NCBI RefSeq assembly: GCF_020217025.1
Contig: NZ_JAIWOF010000186.1
Coordinates: forward strand, 1 to 10,000
Reading direction: 5' to 3'
Source: Flavobacterium sp.
Lineage (GTDB): Bacteria > Bacteroidota > Bacteroidia > Flavobacteriales > Flavobacteriaceae
DNA length: 10,000 bases
Under the pieces are notes generated by a model. The model saw only the letters and a list, made by a program, of their open reading frames with translations, made no database searches and had not been told where the DNA came from. The position numbers and the translations under genes were made by a program. Positions within the stretch are counted from its first letter, which is position 1; the number at the start of each line of letters is the position of its first letter. Positions 1-6,239 of the stretch are shown one piece after another.

Positions 1-216
1 GTTGCTCCATCTAAACCATTTATTCCTGCTGGACCTTGTGGACCCATTGGACCTGTTGCTCCATCTAATCCATTAATTCCTGCTGGACCTTGAGGACCCA
101 TCGGACCTGTTGCTCCATCTAAACCGTTCAATCCTGCTGGACCTTGAGGACCCATTGGACCTGTTGCTCCATCTAATCCATTAATTCCTGCTGGACCTTG
201 AGGACCCATTGGACCT
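1..216 (-). repeat. 54-bp tandem repeats encoding collagen-like Gly-X-Y triplets
   Basis: Four adjacent 54-bp copies are visible at 1-54, 55-108, 109-162 and 163-216, and the array continues beyond the left edge. Each encodes six Gly-X-Y triplets ([12 protein letters not shown] or GLN GLD GAT). Copies 2 and 4 differ at one base only. Copies 1 and 3 share ctaaacc where copies 2 and 4 have ctaatcc, which hints that a 108-bp pair was duplicated. Near identity at the DNA level suggests recent expansion or gene conversion, so copy number may vary between strains. Confidence 0.95.
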
Positions 217-629
217 GCTATTGAACTTCCTGAATTTAATGCATATAACGCATAAGGAACACTCATTAATTGAGAAACACCAACAACTGTATATGAATTA
301 CCACCTGCTGGATCTGTTTCTGTTTTAACAAAATATGGACCATTTGCCCAGTTTATACCATTGTATGTTCCTAGCGTTGGTGTTCCATTACCAATCTCTA
401 AAGTAACTAATCCGTTTATGTTAGAAGTAGGATTTTGTGTCTCTACATATACTTCCGTTCCAACTGCAGAACCCTGTAAAATACTAATTCTCATTCCAAC
501 AGCTTGGTTGGTAATCAAATTATTTGAAGAATTTCGAATTACCGCTTGGTAACTCATATTATTCTGACTTTGTGAAGATGCTGAAATGCATACAAATAAC
601 AGCAGTGCTAAATAGTATATTTTTCTCAT
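1..629 (-). CDS. Secreted collagen-like repeat protein, N-terminal part (3' end outside window)
   Basis: The frame opens with ATG at 629-627 and stays open to the left edge, giving 209 residues without a stop. Residues 1-20 look like a signal peptide: MRK, then a hydrophobic run ([12 protein letters not shown]), then small residues before a Gln. Residues about 25-135 form a globular head beginning [11 protein letters not shown] and containing VPYALYAL near its end, an arrangement I recall from many Bacteroidota surface or fibre-like proteins. From residue 139 a perfect Gly-X-Y collagen-like region begins and continues off the window, built on an 18-residue unit (see the repeat entry). It lies 11 bp downstream of the T9SS cargo gene, so the two are probably co-transcribed. 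A C-terminal trimerisation, endosialidase-chaperone or T9SS domain is possible but not visible. I am confident of the class, not of the function. A structural, adhesive or fibre role is inference. Confidence 0.88.
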   Translation of the reverse strand, partial: MRKIYYLALLLFVCISASSQSQNNMSYQAVIRNSSNNLITNQAVGMRISILQGSAVGTEVYVETQNPTSNINGLVTLEIGNGTPTLGTYNGINWANGPYFVKTETDPAGGNSYTVVGVSQLMSVPYALYALNSGSSIAGPMGPQGPAGINGLDGATGPMGPQGPAGLNGLDGATGPMGPQGPAGINGLDGATGPMGPQGPAGINGLDGA

Positions 630-640
630 AATTTATTAAT

Positions 641-1120
641 TTAATTGGTTTGTCTTTTTATAATTTTAAAAGTTTTGATTTCTTTATTATTTTCTATCAC
701 TTTTAGTAAATAGATAGCATCAGGATATTTTCCCATTTGAATAATAGTTGAGTTCTCCGAAACTTTGTTATGCTCTACTAATCTTCCATTAATATCAAAG
801 AGTTGGTATTGTATTGACTCAAAAGTAGATTCGTTTATTTTTAAGTAGATAATATCCGTAGTAGGATTTGGATACACTAGTAATTCTAAATTGACATTAA
901 AATTATCTTGACCTAAAACGATTTGAATTTCAAATGGTTGCTCTACACCCGGCGATAAATTAGCAGTAGCTCCATTAACCGTTTTGTAAAATAACTGTCC
1001 TATAGAATAACTTACATTGCCGTTACTTCCTGAGGAATTTCCTCCCGATGACACAACCGATTCTTGAGCATATATTTGCGTTATAGCCAAACACGCTCCA
1101 ATGAGTAATAATTTCTTCAT
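641..1120 (-). CDS. Small secreted protein with T9SS type A C-terminal sorting domain
   Basis: A protein of 159 residues. Residues 1-18 are a signal peptide (MKKLLLIGACLAI, cleavage probably after YA before Q19) for Sec export. Residues 20-65 are Ser/Gly/Asn-rich, with a YSIGQ stretch and GVEQPFEI, a head module I recall from many Bacteroidota T9SS cargo proteins. Residues about 80-159 are a type IX sorting domain: YPNP at 83-86, then alternating strands with YQLFDINGRLV, a YLLKV strand and a basic end (KTFKIIKR). The sorting domain normally directs passage through the outer membrane and surface attachment or release. With only about 45 residues between signal and sorting domains there is no room for an enzyme. 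It is the first gene of a likely pair with the collagen-like gene. I saw no clear TAnnTTTG promoter upstream. Confidence 0.88.
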   Translation of the reverse strand: MKKLLLIGACLAITQIYAQESVVSSGGNSSGSNGNVSYSIGQLFYKTVNGATANLSPGVEQPFEIQIVLGQDNFNVNLELLVYPNPTTDIIYLKINESTFESIQYQLFDINGRLVEHNKVSENSTIIQMGKYPDAIYLLKVIENNKEIKTFKIIKRQTN

Positions 1121-1489
1121 ATTGATTTGTTTTTGAGGTTTTTAACTTTTTGAGTTTCTTAAAGCTTGAAATGAGTAGGCAAAAAGTGTATTTAAACTCT
1201 TAAATATTATTTGTTAAAATTATCCAAAAACTACAAAGAAAGAGCAGATTAGTAGGCCTACTTAATAGTTGTATAATCGACTAGTTTAAGTGGTATCCAT
1301 TAAAGAATAAGTGGTTAAAAAAAGACAGTATAAAAATATAAAATCGAGAAAAAATCGAATTAAAAAAATGAAAAATGATAAAAATTCGGCTTAAAATCAT
1401 TAATTCAAACAAAAAAACTTAAATTTTTGTATGAATTAATAAAGCAATAAAAGAAATATAATTGCTAAAAACTATTTAAGTTTTAGTCC
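1121..1489. other. AT-rich 369-bp spacer between archaemetzincin and T9SS cargo gene
   Basis: No credible gene is seen on either strand. It lies downstream of the archaemetzincin and upstream of the T9SS cargo gene, both on the minus strand, so it must hold the end of one transcript and probably the promoter of the next. It contains a strong AT-rich hairpin (1399-1440), an 8-bp direct repeat TAAGTGGT at 1287-1294 and 1308-1315, and a perfect 12-bp palindrome AGTAGGCCTACT at 1251-1262. No good match to the Bacteroidota -7 element was found on the minus strand. Confidence 0.7.
1399..1440 (-). terminator. Long AT-rich hairpin, possible archaemetzincin terminator
   Basis: Arms 1399-1415 and 1424-1440 pair over 17 bp with a single A-A mismatch (1408 against 1431), around an 8-nt loop at 1416-1423. 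In the minus-strand RNA one arm carries a run of seven U, but no U-tract directly follows the stem, so it is not a textbook intrinsic terminator. It lies 50 bp past the archaemetzincin stop. Terminator, RNA-stabilising hairpin or protein-binding inverted repeat are all possible. The hairpin itself is clear; its role is inference. Confidence 0.45.
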
Positions 1490-2107
1490 TTAATTTAAGA
1501 TGTCGTTGCATTTTTTACACAACGCTAATTTAGCGTTATCAATAGTTTTTACACTTTCTACAGCATCAGTCATAACGCAAGTTTTGTCTGGACAATGAGG
1601 CAATCCTAAATTATGTCCAAATTCATGAACGGCTACTTTTTTAAAACGAGTAAAATGGATTTTTGAATTGGGATGTTGAATACGAAAAGTAGAAATAATA
1701 CAACTATTTCCCGGACAATACGCCAAACCCATAATTCCCCAATCGGCGTATTTGTAGGTTGGTTTTTTTATTTTTCCCCATTGGTCTTTTTTAGTGATTG
1801 AAATATCTTTGTACGTCAATCCCAATATAAAATCTAATGAGTCTGCTTTATTCTTCTTTTGAAGATTAATCATTTTATCCGCTCGATATCTTGGCAATTT
1901 GACTTCTGTAAAAGCTTCTTTATACAATTCTTTTGAAGGAAGTATTACAGTCTTTATCTGATAGAAATCAGCAATTGTCTTAGCTATAGTATCCGTTTTA
2001 TCTTCCGGAAATATACCATAAGGTTGTATTCCAACAGTTAATTTTTGGGTTTCGTTGGATTGGCAAGCAAAAAGAAATAAACTAAATACAAGTAAAACTA
2101 TTCGCAT
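1490..2107 (-). CDS. Archaemetzincin (peptidase M54) zinc metalloprotease, putative lipoprotein
   Basis: A protein of 205 residues with the full archaemetzincin signature: HEFGHNLGLPHC at 161-172, C177, M179, and a CxxC pair C197/C200 exactly 17 residues after the Met. In the family, H161, H165 and H171 bind the catalytic zinc, E162 is the general base, and the four cysteines bind a second structural zinc. Upstream, LGLTYKDI and IISTFRI match the usual core strands. The N-terminus (MRIVLLVFSLFLFAC, then polar residues) looks like a lipoprotein signal with C15 as the lipid-attachment site, although Phe at -2 is not the usual lipobox residue. Most archaemetzincins I know of lack an export signal, so an envelope location would be notable. 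Substrate is unknown. The start at 2107 is ATG and lies only 24 bp past the preceding gene's terminator hairpin. No confident promoter was seen. Confidence 0.92.
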   Translation of the reverse strand: MRIVLLVFSLFLFACQSNETQKLTVGIQPYGIFPEDKTDTIAKTIADFYQIKTVILPSKELYKEAFTEVKLPRYRADKMINLQKKNKADSLDFILGLTYKDISITKKDQWGKIKKPTYKYADWGIMGLAYCPGNSCIISTFRIQHPNSKIHFTRFKKVAVHEFGHNLGLPHCPDKTCVMTDAVESVKTIDNAKLALCKKCNDILN

Positions 2108-2131
2108 AAAATAACATTTGCTTTAAAACGA

Positions 2132-2162
2132 AAAACCCTGAAATTTAGTATTTCAGGGTTTT
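2132..2162 (-). terminator. Rho-independent terminator of the Bax-inhibitor-like gene
   Basis: A perfect 13-bp stem (2132-2144 with 2150-2162), loop ttagt, with a CCCTGAAAT core. On the minus strand the stem ends in GGGTTTTT followed by CG and TTTT, a good U-tract. It starts 20 bp past the stop of the membrane-protein gene at 2183. The stem is nearly symmetrical, so it could also work on the plus strand, but no plus-strand gene approaches it. Confidence 0.88.
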
Positions 2163-2182
2163 AAATATAAATTGAAAATCAA

Positions 2183-2872
2183 TTATTTTCTGCTCATTAA
2201 AATTCGTAATACATACCAGAATAATAACATAATAGAAGCAAATAATTGTAATGAAGCTCCAACATATTGATCAGTACTAAATTGGTCTTTAATTTTACTA
2301 GTTTGGTATAAAATACTAGCAGAAGCTAATACCACCATTCCAACAGAAAACCATAATCCTAAATTAAATCCGAAAATAGCTCCAACAACGATAACTCCTA
2401 AAGCTACAAAACCACCTATAGTGATTGCTGTTCTTAAAAATGAGAAATCAGTTTTTGTCATAAAAACTACTGCAGTTAACCCGGAGAACATAAACAAAGT
2501 AATTAAAGCGGCTTGCATAATCATTTCGCTACCAGAATATAAAACTGCCATAGCAATCATTGGTAAGAAAATAATGGCTTCAAGTAAAACATATAAACCT
2601 AAGCCTAAATATTGTTTGTCTCTATCTGGATGAAAAACCAATCGGTCTGATAAGGTAGAACCCAACCAAAATAATCCTAAAATAAACAACCAAACGAATT
2701 TTCCGCCCATCATCATTAAAATCCATTCCATTGGAACAATTCGTAATAAAATTGATTCTACTAGCATAAAAGCTAAAATAGCGTAGGCAACATGACTATA
2801 CGTCTTTTTAAAAAAGGTAGCTCTATCTGCATCAGTTGCATAAGAAACCACTACATTGTTTTCTGAGTTCAT
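2183..2872 (-). CDS. Bax inhibitor-1/YccA family seven-helix membrane protein
   Basis: A protein of 229 residues with seven predicted membrane helices, at roughly 28-48, 52-72, 90-112, 116-137, 147-170, 172-192 and 205-226, after a short polar N-terminus of about 20 residues containing RATFFKKTYSHVAYA. Length, helix count and the C-terminal aromatic helix with WYVLRIL before a basic tail fit the BI-1/YccA/YbhL family (UPF0005). Characterised relatives include calcium-leak channels and E. coli YccA, which modulates the FtsH protease. The function here is not determined by the sequence. It sits 115 bp downstream of the bicarbonate-permease gene, with no strong terminator between them, so it may have its own promoter or receive read-through. 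Its own terminator follows at 2132-2162. The start is ATG at 2872. Confidence 0.88.
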   Translation of the reverse strand: MNSENNVVVSYATDADRATFFKKTYSHVAYAILAFMLVESILLRIVPMEWILMMMGGKFVWLFILGLFWLGSTLSDRLVFHPDRDKQYLGLGLYVLLEAIIFLPMIAMAVLYSGSEMIMQAALITLFMFSGLTAVVFMTKTDFSFLRTAITIGGFVALGVIVVGAIFGFNLGLWFSVGMVVLASASILYQTSKIKDQFSTDQYVGASLQLFASIMLLFWYVLRILMSRK

Positions 2873-2987
2873 AAAATTTAGTTTAAAGTTTATCGAATTT
2901 ACAATTTTCGTACGAATAAAAAAAATCCTACATTCACTTTATAACTTCAATTTTATCTAAATGTGTCAAAATCAATTAAATTAAAAT

Positions 2988-3950
2988 TTAAAAATGTTGC
3001 ACAATGTAAAAGTATATCGGCATTCCAATAGTAATATTTACAGGAAACGTTATCGCTAATGCCATTGGCAAAAATAACCCCGGATTAGCTTTCGGAACTG
3101 TTATTTTCATTGCAGCAGGAACTGCTATATAAGATGCACTTGCCGCAAGTATAGAAAAGATAAATCGATTTGAAATATCGTCAGTAACAAAACCACTTAA
3201 CCAAGCAAAAACACTACCGTTTACTAATGGAATCAGTAAAGCAAATGCAAACGGAAACCAGCCATGTTCAAAAAACGATTTTAATTTCTTTCCACTTGTA
3301 ATTCCCATATCTAATAAAAAAATAGCTAAAAATCCTTTGAATAAATCATTTGTAAAAGGTTGAATTCCTTGTGCCTGTTTTGCATTAGCTAAAAATCCGA
3401 TGACCAAACTACCTAATATCAAAAGAACACTACCATTGGTAAAAGAATGCCCTAAAATTTCTAGCTTATTAATTTTTTGTGTTTTTTCTTTATTGAAAAC
3501 CGAAATTAAAACCAAACCAATAATTATCGCAGGCGATTCCATAAGCGCCATAATAGCAACCATATAGCCATGAAGTGACAATTGATGCATTTCTAAATAC
3601 GAAACTGCCGTTACAAATGTTACAGCACTAATCGAACCATAAGCAGCTGCAATAGCTCCCGCATCATATACATTCAATTTACGTTTTAAGATAAAGAAAG
3701 TATAAAGTGGAATTATTATAGCGATAGAAATTCCAAACAACATCGACCAAATAACTTCACTATTTATGGTTTCATGAGATAATTCTTGTCCGCCTTTAAA
3801 TCCAATTGCAAAAAGTAAATACAGCGAAATAAATTTTGAAGAGTTATTGGGTATTTCTAAATCGCTTTTCAAATACACAGCAATAATTCCTAAAATAAAG
3901 TAAAGTAAAGCAGGGTTCGTCAGGTTTTCTAATAATAAATTTAAATCCAT
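2988..3950 (-). CDS. SbtA-like sodium-dependent bicarbonate permease
   Basis: A protein of 320 residues, almost entirely hydrophobic, with about ten membrane helices in two halves. Family-typical stretches include LKSDLEIP at 27-34, AIGFKGG at 48-54, YGSISAVTFVTA at 104-115 and MALMESPA at 134-141, with ASASYIAVPAA around 268-278 as the matching segment of the second half. Cyanobacterial SbtA imports bicarbonate together with sodium. The window protein is somewhat shorter than those (about 370 residues), and bicarbonate as substrate is inferred from family. No PII-like partner (SbtB) gene is nearby. It starts with ATG 22 bp after the stop of tsaC and is probably the last gene of the operon. 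In heterotrophic Bacteroidota its likely use is supplying bicarbonate for carboxylations rather than CO2 fixation; that is inference. Confidence 0.85.
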   Translation of the reverse strand: MDLNLLLENLTNPALLYFILGIIAVYLKSDLEIPNNSSKFISLYLLFAIGFKGGQELSHETINSEVIWSMLFGISIAIIIPLYTFFILKRKLNVYDAGAIAAAYGSISAVTFVTAVSYLEMHQLSLHGYMVAIMALMESPAIIIGLVLISVFNKEKTQKINKLEILGHSFTNGSVLLILGSLVIGFLANAKQAQGIQPFTNDLFKGFLAIFLLDMGITSGKKLKSFFEHGWFPFAFALLIPLVNGSVFAWLSGFVTDDISNRFIFSILAASASYIAVPAAMKITVPKANPGLFLPMALAITFPVNITIGMPIYFYIVQHF

Positions 3951-3972
3951 TTTTTAATTTTTAATTGTAGTG

Positions 3973-4926
3973 TTATTTTTTTGAAGCGCGTTCTAATCTA
4001 TCGTTGATAGAAATTCCTAAACCATATTCAGGCAAACGTTCGGCAATTATTAAATCTAAATTCATTTTATCCAATTGATGCATCGCATGGTATAATTTGG
4101 AAGCGGCTAGTTTTAAATCACTTTCCTCCGACAGAACGATTTGATTGTTGACATCAAATTCAGGCAAATAAGAGTTAAAAAGAAGCAATCCAATCTTCTT
4201 TCCCGAATACCAATCTAATTCTTCTTGAACATTTCTCGTAACTATAAAATCCGTTTTTGGAGAATAATGCTTAAGTAACATTCCGGGCGCAATCGGTTGC
4301 TTTTTTTTCTTGTTTAATAAGGTTACATTTCCTGAAACTTTTTCAATTTCTTCCAAGGCTAATGCGCCCAAACGATATACCACTACTCTATTATTGTAAA
4401 ATCCAATAATCGTAGATTCGATTCCAGCCGAACATTCGCCTCCATCCAAAACCACATTGATTTGATTTCCAAAGTAATTTTCAACATGTTCAGCGCTTGT
4501 TGGACTTATACTAGTAAAAGGATTTGCACTTGGAGCGACCAAAGGAAAATCTAAATGTTTTAAAAGCTCCAAAGCCACAGGATGATTCGGTACACGAACC
4601 GCAACTGTATCTTGATTTGCTGTGACTAAATCTGGAATGTGAGGTTGCTTTTTTAAAATTAAAGTCAAGGGTCCAGGCCAAAAAGTATTTGCTAATTCAT
4701 AAGCCATTGGCGGAATTTCTTGCGCAACCTGTTCTAAATCTTCAATTCCTTTAATGTGAACGATTAAGGGATTAAAAGTAGGACGCTTTTTTACGTCAAA
4801 TATTTTATGAATGGCTTCGGTTTCAAAAGCATTTCCTGCCAATCCGTAAACGGTTTCGGTTGGAAAACCTATGATGCCCTTTTCATTAAGATGCTGAACT
4901 GCTAAATTAATATTTGTACTTATCAT
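3973..4926 (-). CDS. tsaC: L-threonylcarbamoyladenylate synthase (TsaC2/Sua5 type)
   Basis: A protein of 317 residues. It makes threonylcarbamoyl-AMP from threonine, bicarbonate/CO2 and ATP, the first step of the t6A37 modification of tRNAs that read ANN codons. The YrdC domain covers residues about 4-190: PTETVYGLA at 22-30, K46/R48 in KKRP, FWPGPLTL at 82-89, VAVRVPNHP at 108-116, APSAN at 131-135 and ESTII at 170-174. The linker PGMLLKHYSP at 214-223 is the hallmark of the long Sua5 form, followed by the C-terminal Sua5 domain to residue 317. All core motifs look intact and the length is normal. It begins with ATG 6 bp after the stop of the zinc-ribbon gene, implying co-transcription, and ends 22 bp before the bicarbonate permease. 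The short bacterial form would lack residues after about 200, so this is the two-domain type. Confidence 0.95.
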   Translation of the reverse strand: MISTNINLAVQHLNEKGIIGFPTETVYGLAGNAFETEAIHKIFDVKKRPTFNPLIVHIKGIEDLEQVAQEIPPMAYELANTFWPGPLTLILKKQPHIPDLVTANQDTVAVRVPNHPVALELLKHLDFPLVAPSANPFTSISPTSAEHVENYFGNQINVVLDGGECSAGIESTIIGFYNNRVVVYRLGALALEEIEKVSGNVTLLNKKKKQPIAPGMLLKHYSPKTDFIVTRNVQEELDWYSGKKIGLLLFNSYLPEFDVNNQIVLSEESDLKLAASKLYHAMHQLDKMNLDLIIAERLPEYGLGISINDRLERASKK

Positions 4927-4932
4927 TTCTTT

Positions 4933-5787
4933 TTATGGGTTACAAAAATCGCAATACATTGGGTCTTCAGTTTTCTTTCCATTCGGATACAAAACTTTTG
5001 ACTCGTAATTACAATGTTGGCATTTATATATATGAGCCGATGTGGAGCGCGTTGGCATTGAACAACTACTACATAACAAACCGGCTTCAGCTCCAACCAC
5101 GCCAAAGCCGGGAAATAAACATTCAGGACAAACCGAATGTAATTTGTTGATTAACTTAAAACAAACATCATTTATAACCTTCATTCGGGTTGGATTGTAC
5201 ATAGCACGCATGTCCGTTTCTATGAAACACGAATTACTAGAAGCAATTATTTCATTAAATTTGGTTTCAACCGAATCATAATCGGTAATACCTTTGTAAA
5301 TTTTAGTCCAATTTTCAGCAGCATCTTTTAAAATAACACCATGTGAAGGAAATTGAACTTTGTCTAAAAAAGCTTTTAATTCGTCTCGAGTATGAAGTTC
5401 CGAACTATCAAAATTGGTTTCCATACTCAATACTCTTTCAACAATTTCGAGATTATGTTTTTGGTCTACTAGCATGATTAACTCGTCATTCGCAGGTGCA
5501 AAAAATACACTGGGATGATTTCCAAACGAACCTTCAGTGGCTATTGCCAAATCAAATCCTTCTAATTTCATCCCTTCCCAACATTTATTTCTGAGCGTTG
5601 TTAGAGCATCATCTTTTCGAGCGATTTCACCAGAAAATGTACCTAAACTATCCGTATCAAAGTCTTTTGCAACAAAACAAGTTACGCCAAGAGCTTCTTC
5701 AAGAGAAGGTGTTATGACTTCTTCTTTCAGATGTTTCGTTACGATAAGCAAACGACGACCCGAAAAAAAATCAGGCTTAGTCTTCAT
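4933..5787 (-). CDS. Conserved zinc-ribbon protein resembling DUF6671
   Basis: A protein of 284 residues from the ATG at 5787; the frame extends four codons further to a TTG at 5799, which I consider less likely. The organisation fits what I recall of the uncharacterised DUF6671 family: FSGRRLLIVTKH at about 8-19, LGTFSGEIARKDDA in the first third, ATEGSFGNHPS, METNFDS, FPSHGVIL and ETDMRAMYNP. These are polar, enzyme-like stretches rich in Asp, Glu, His and Arg. The C-terminus holds four CxxC pairs (C220/C223, C239/C242, C256/C259, C279/C282), enough for two zinc sites of a rubredoxin- or zinc-ribbon-type fold. No signal or membrane segment is seen, so it is cytoplasmic. It overlaps the preceding 89-aa gene by 11 bp and is followed 6 bp later by tsaC. 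Biochemical function is unknown. A link to tRNA or nucleotide chemistry is conceivable from the neighbour only. Confidence 0.8.
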   Translation of the reverse strand: MKTKPDFFSGRRLLIVTKHLKEEVITPSLEEALGVTCFVAKDFDTDSLGTFSGEIARKDDALTTLRNKCWEGMKLEGFDLAIATEGSFGNHPSVFFAPANDELIMLVDQKHNLEIVERVLSMETNFDSSELHTRDELKAFLDKVQFPSHGVILKDAAENWTKIYKGITDYDSVETKFNEIIASSNSCFIETDMRAMYNPTRMKVINDVCFKLINKLHSVCPECLFPGFGVVGAEAGLLCSSCSMPTRSTSAHIYKCQHCNYESKVLYPNGKKTEDPMYCDFCNP

Positions 5788-6046
5788 AAGCAATCTCAAT
5801 AAACGATTGTATTTTTAGTTTTTTATTATAAGCTTTTGCTTCTTCTAAAATTTCAGCAATACTAATCATACCTTGTTTTATATGTGTTATACGATGTAAA
5901 GCTTTTTCATCATCTTTACCAAAACGAACTTGAGAACTAAAATTTTGCATTTTATTTAAATTGATATTTTTGTTGCACATATCCATTAAAATTTCGCGTG
6001 CTTCAAACGAATCAAACTCACCGTTAATAAGATTAATTTTCCTCAT
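5777..6046 (-). CDS. Small conserved-looking cytoplasmic protein, function unknown
   Basis: A protein of 89 residues starting with ATG at 6046. No signal peptide or membrane helix. It contains NLINGEFDSFEAREILMDM near the N-terminus, FSSQVRFGKDD in the middle, and a charged helix-forming segment (residues about 55-75) ending in an alternating-hydrophobic strand IQSFIEIAYED. I recall similar short proteins in other Flavobacteriaceae but no named family. The start overlaps the end of the 65-aa membrane protein gene by 14 bp and the end overlaps the zinc-ribbon gene by 11 bp. Overlaps on both sides argue that it is real and translationally coupled. Composition resembles small helical partner proteins, but no partner can be named from sequence. 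Confidence 0.7.
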   Translation of the reverse strand: MRKINLINGEFDSFEAREILMDMCNKNINLNKMQNFSSQVRFGKDDEKALHRITHIKQGMISIAEILEEAKAYNKKLKIQSFIEIAYED

Positions 6047-6230
6047 GATTTTTATAATTAGTTTCAGATAAATTGTTAATAAAACGAAATGTTGTTAATA
6101 AAACTAAAATCAATAATCCTGCAAATAGCTCTCTGTAAATAACATCAGTGGTCGTTATTATTTTAAGAACTAAATAAGTGTTGAGCATTACACACAAAAT
6201 CAGTAAGAATTGTAATATTTTCTTTTTCAT
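6033..6230 (-). CDS. Small two-helix membrane protein, function unknown
   Basis: A protein of 65 residues starting with ATG at 6230. Two hydrophobic segments, about 5-25 and 34-52, are separated by a short TTTDVIYRE loop. The N-terminus is basic (MKKK) and the C-terminal tail polar (NYKNHEEN), consistent with a small inner-membrane hairpin with both ends in the cytoplasm. It starts 9 bp after the stop of isocitrate dehydrogenase and its end overlaps the next gene by 14 bp, so it is probably translated from the same mRNA. I recognise no family. An uncleaved signal-like first helix is an alternative reading, but the second helix makes a membrane protein more likely. Confidence 0.68.
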   Translation of the reverse strand: MKKKILQFLLILCVMLNTYLVLKIITTTDVIYRELFAGLLILVLLTTFRFINNLSETNYKNHEEN

Positions 6231-6239
6231 AGCATTTTT

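Noticed and set aside
1..216. Could the regular 54-bp repeats be a CRISPR or other non-coding array?
   Set aside because: There are no unique spacers; the units are contiguous and maintain an open frame with perfect Gly-X-Y periodicity, so they are coding collagen repeats.
361..552. A plus-strand 63-codon frame across the collagen-like gene
   Set aside because: It is antisense to the signal-peptide-bearing collagen-like gene, whose frame gives a sensible protein; the plus frame matches nothing I recognise.
1251..1262. Perfect 12-bp palindrome AGTAGGCCTACT
   Set aside because: About two such palindromes are expected by chance in 10 kb. It has no extended symmetry and no second copy nearby, so it is recorded only as a possible operator.
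2907..2916. Palindrome TTCGTACGAA upstream of the Bax-inhibitor-like gene
   Set aside because: It is ten bases only, with no flanking symmetry or repeat; expected by chance.
2873..2987. Terminator between the bicarbonate permease and the Bax-inhibitor-like gene
   Set aside because: There is an 8-T run on the minus strand near 2925 but no stable GC-containing stem before it, so I did not call a terminator.
5537..5818. A plus-strand 93-codon frame across the zinc-ribbon gene start
   Set aside because: It is antisense to the zinc-ribbon gene and to the overlap with the 89-aa gene; no domain and no promoter are visible.
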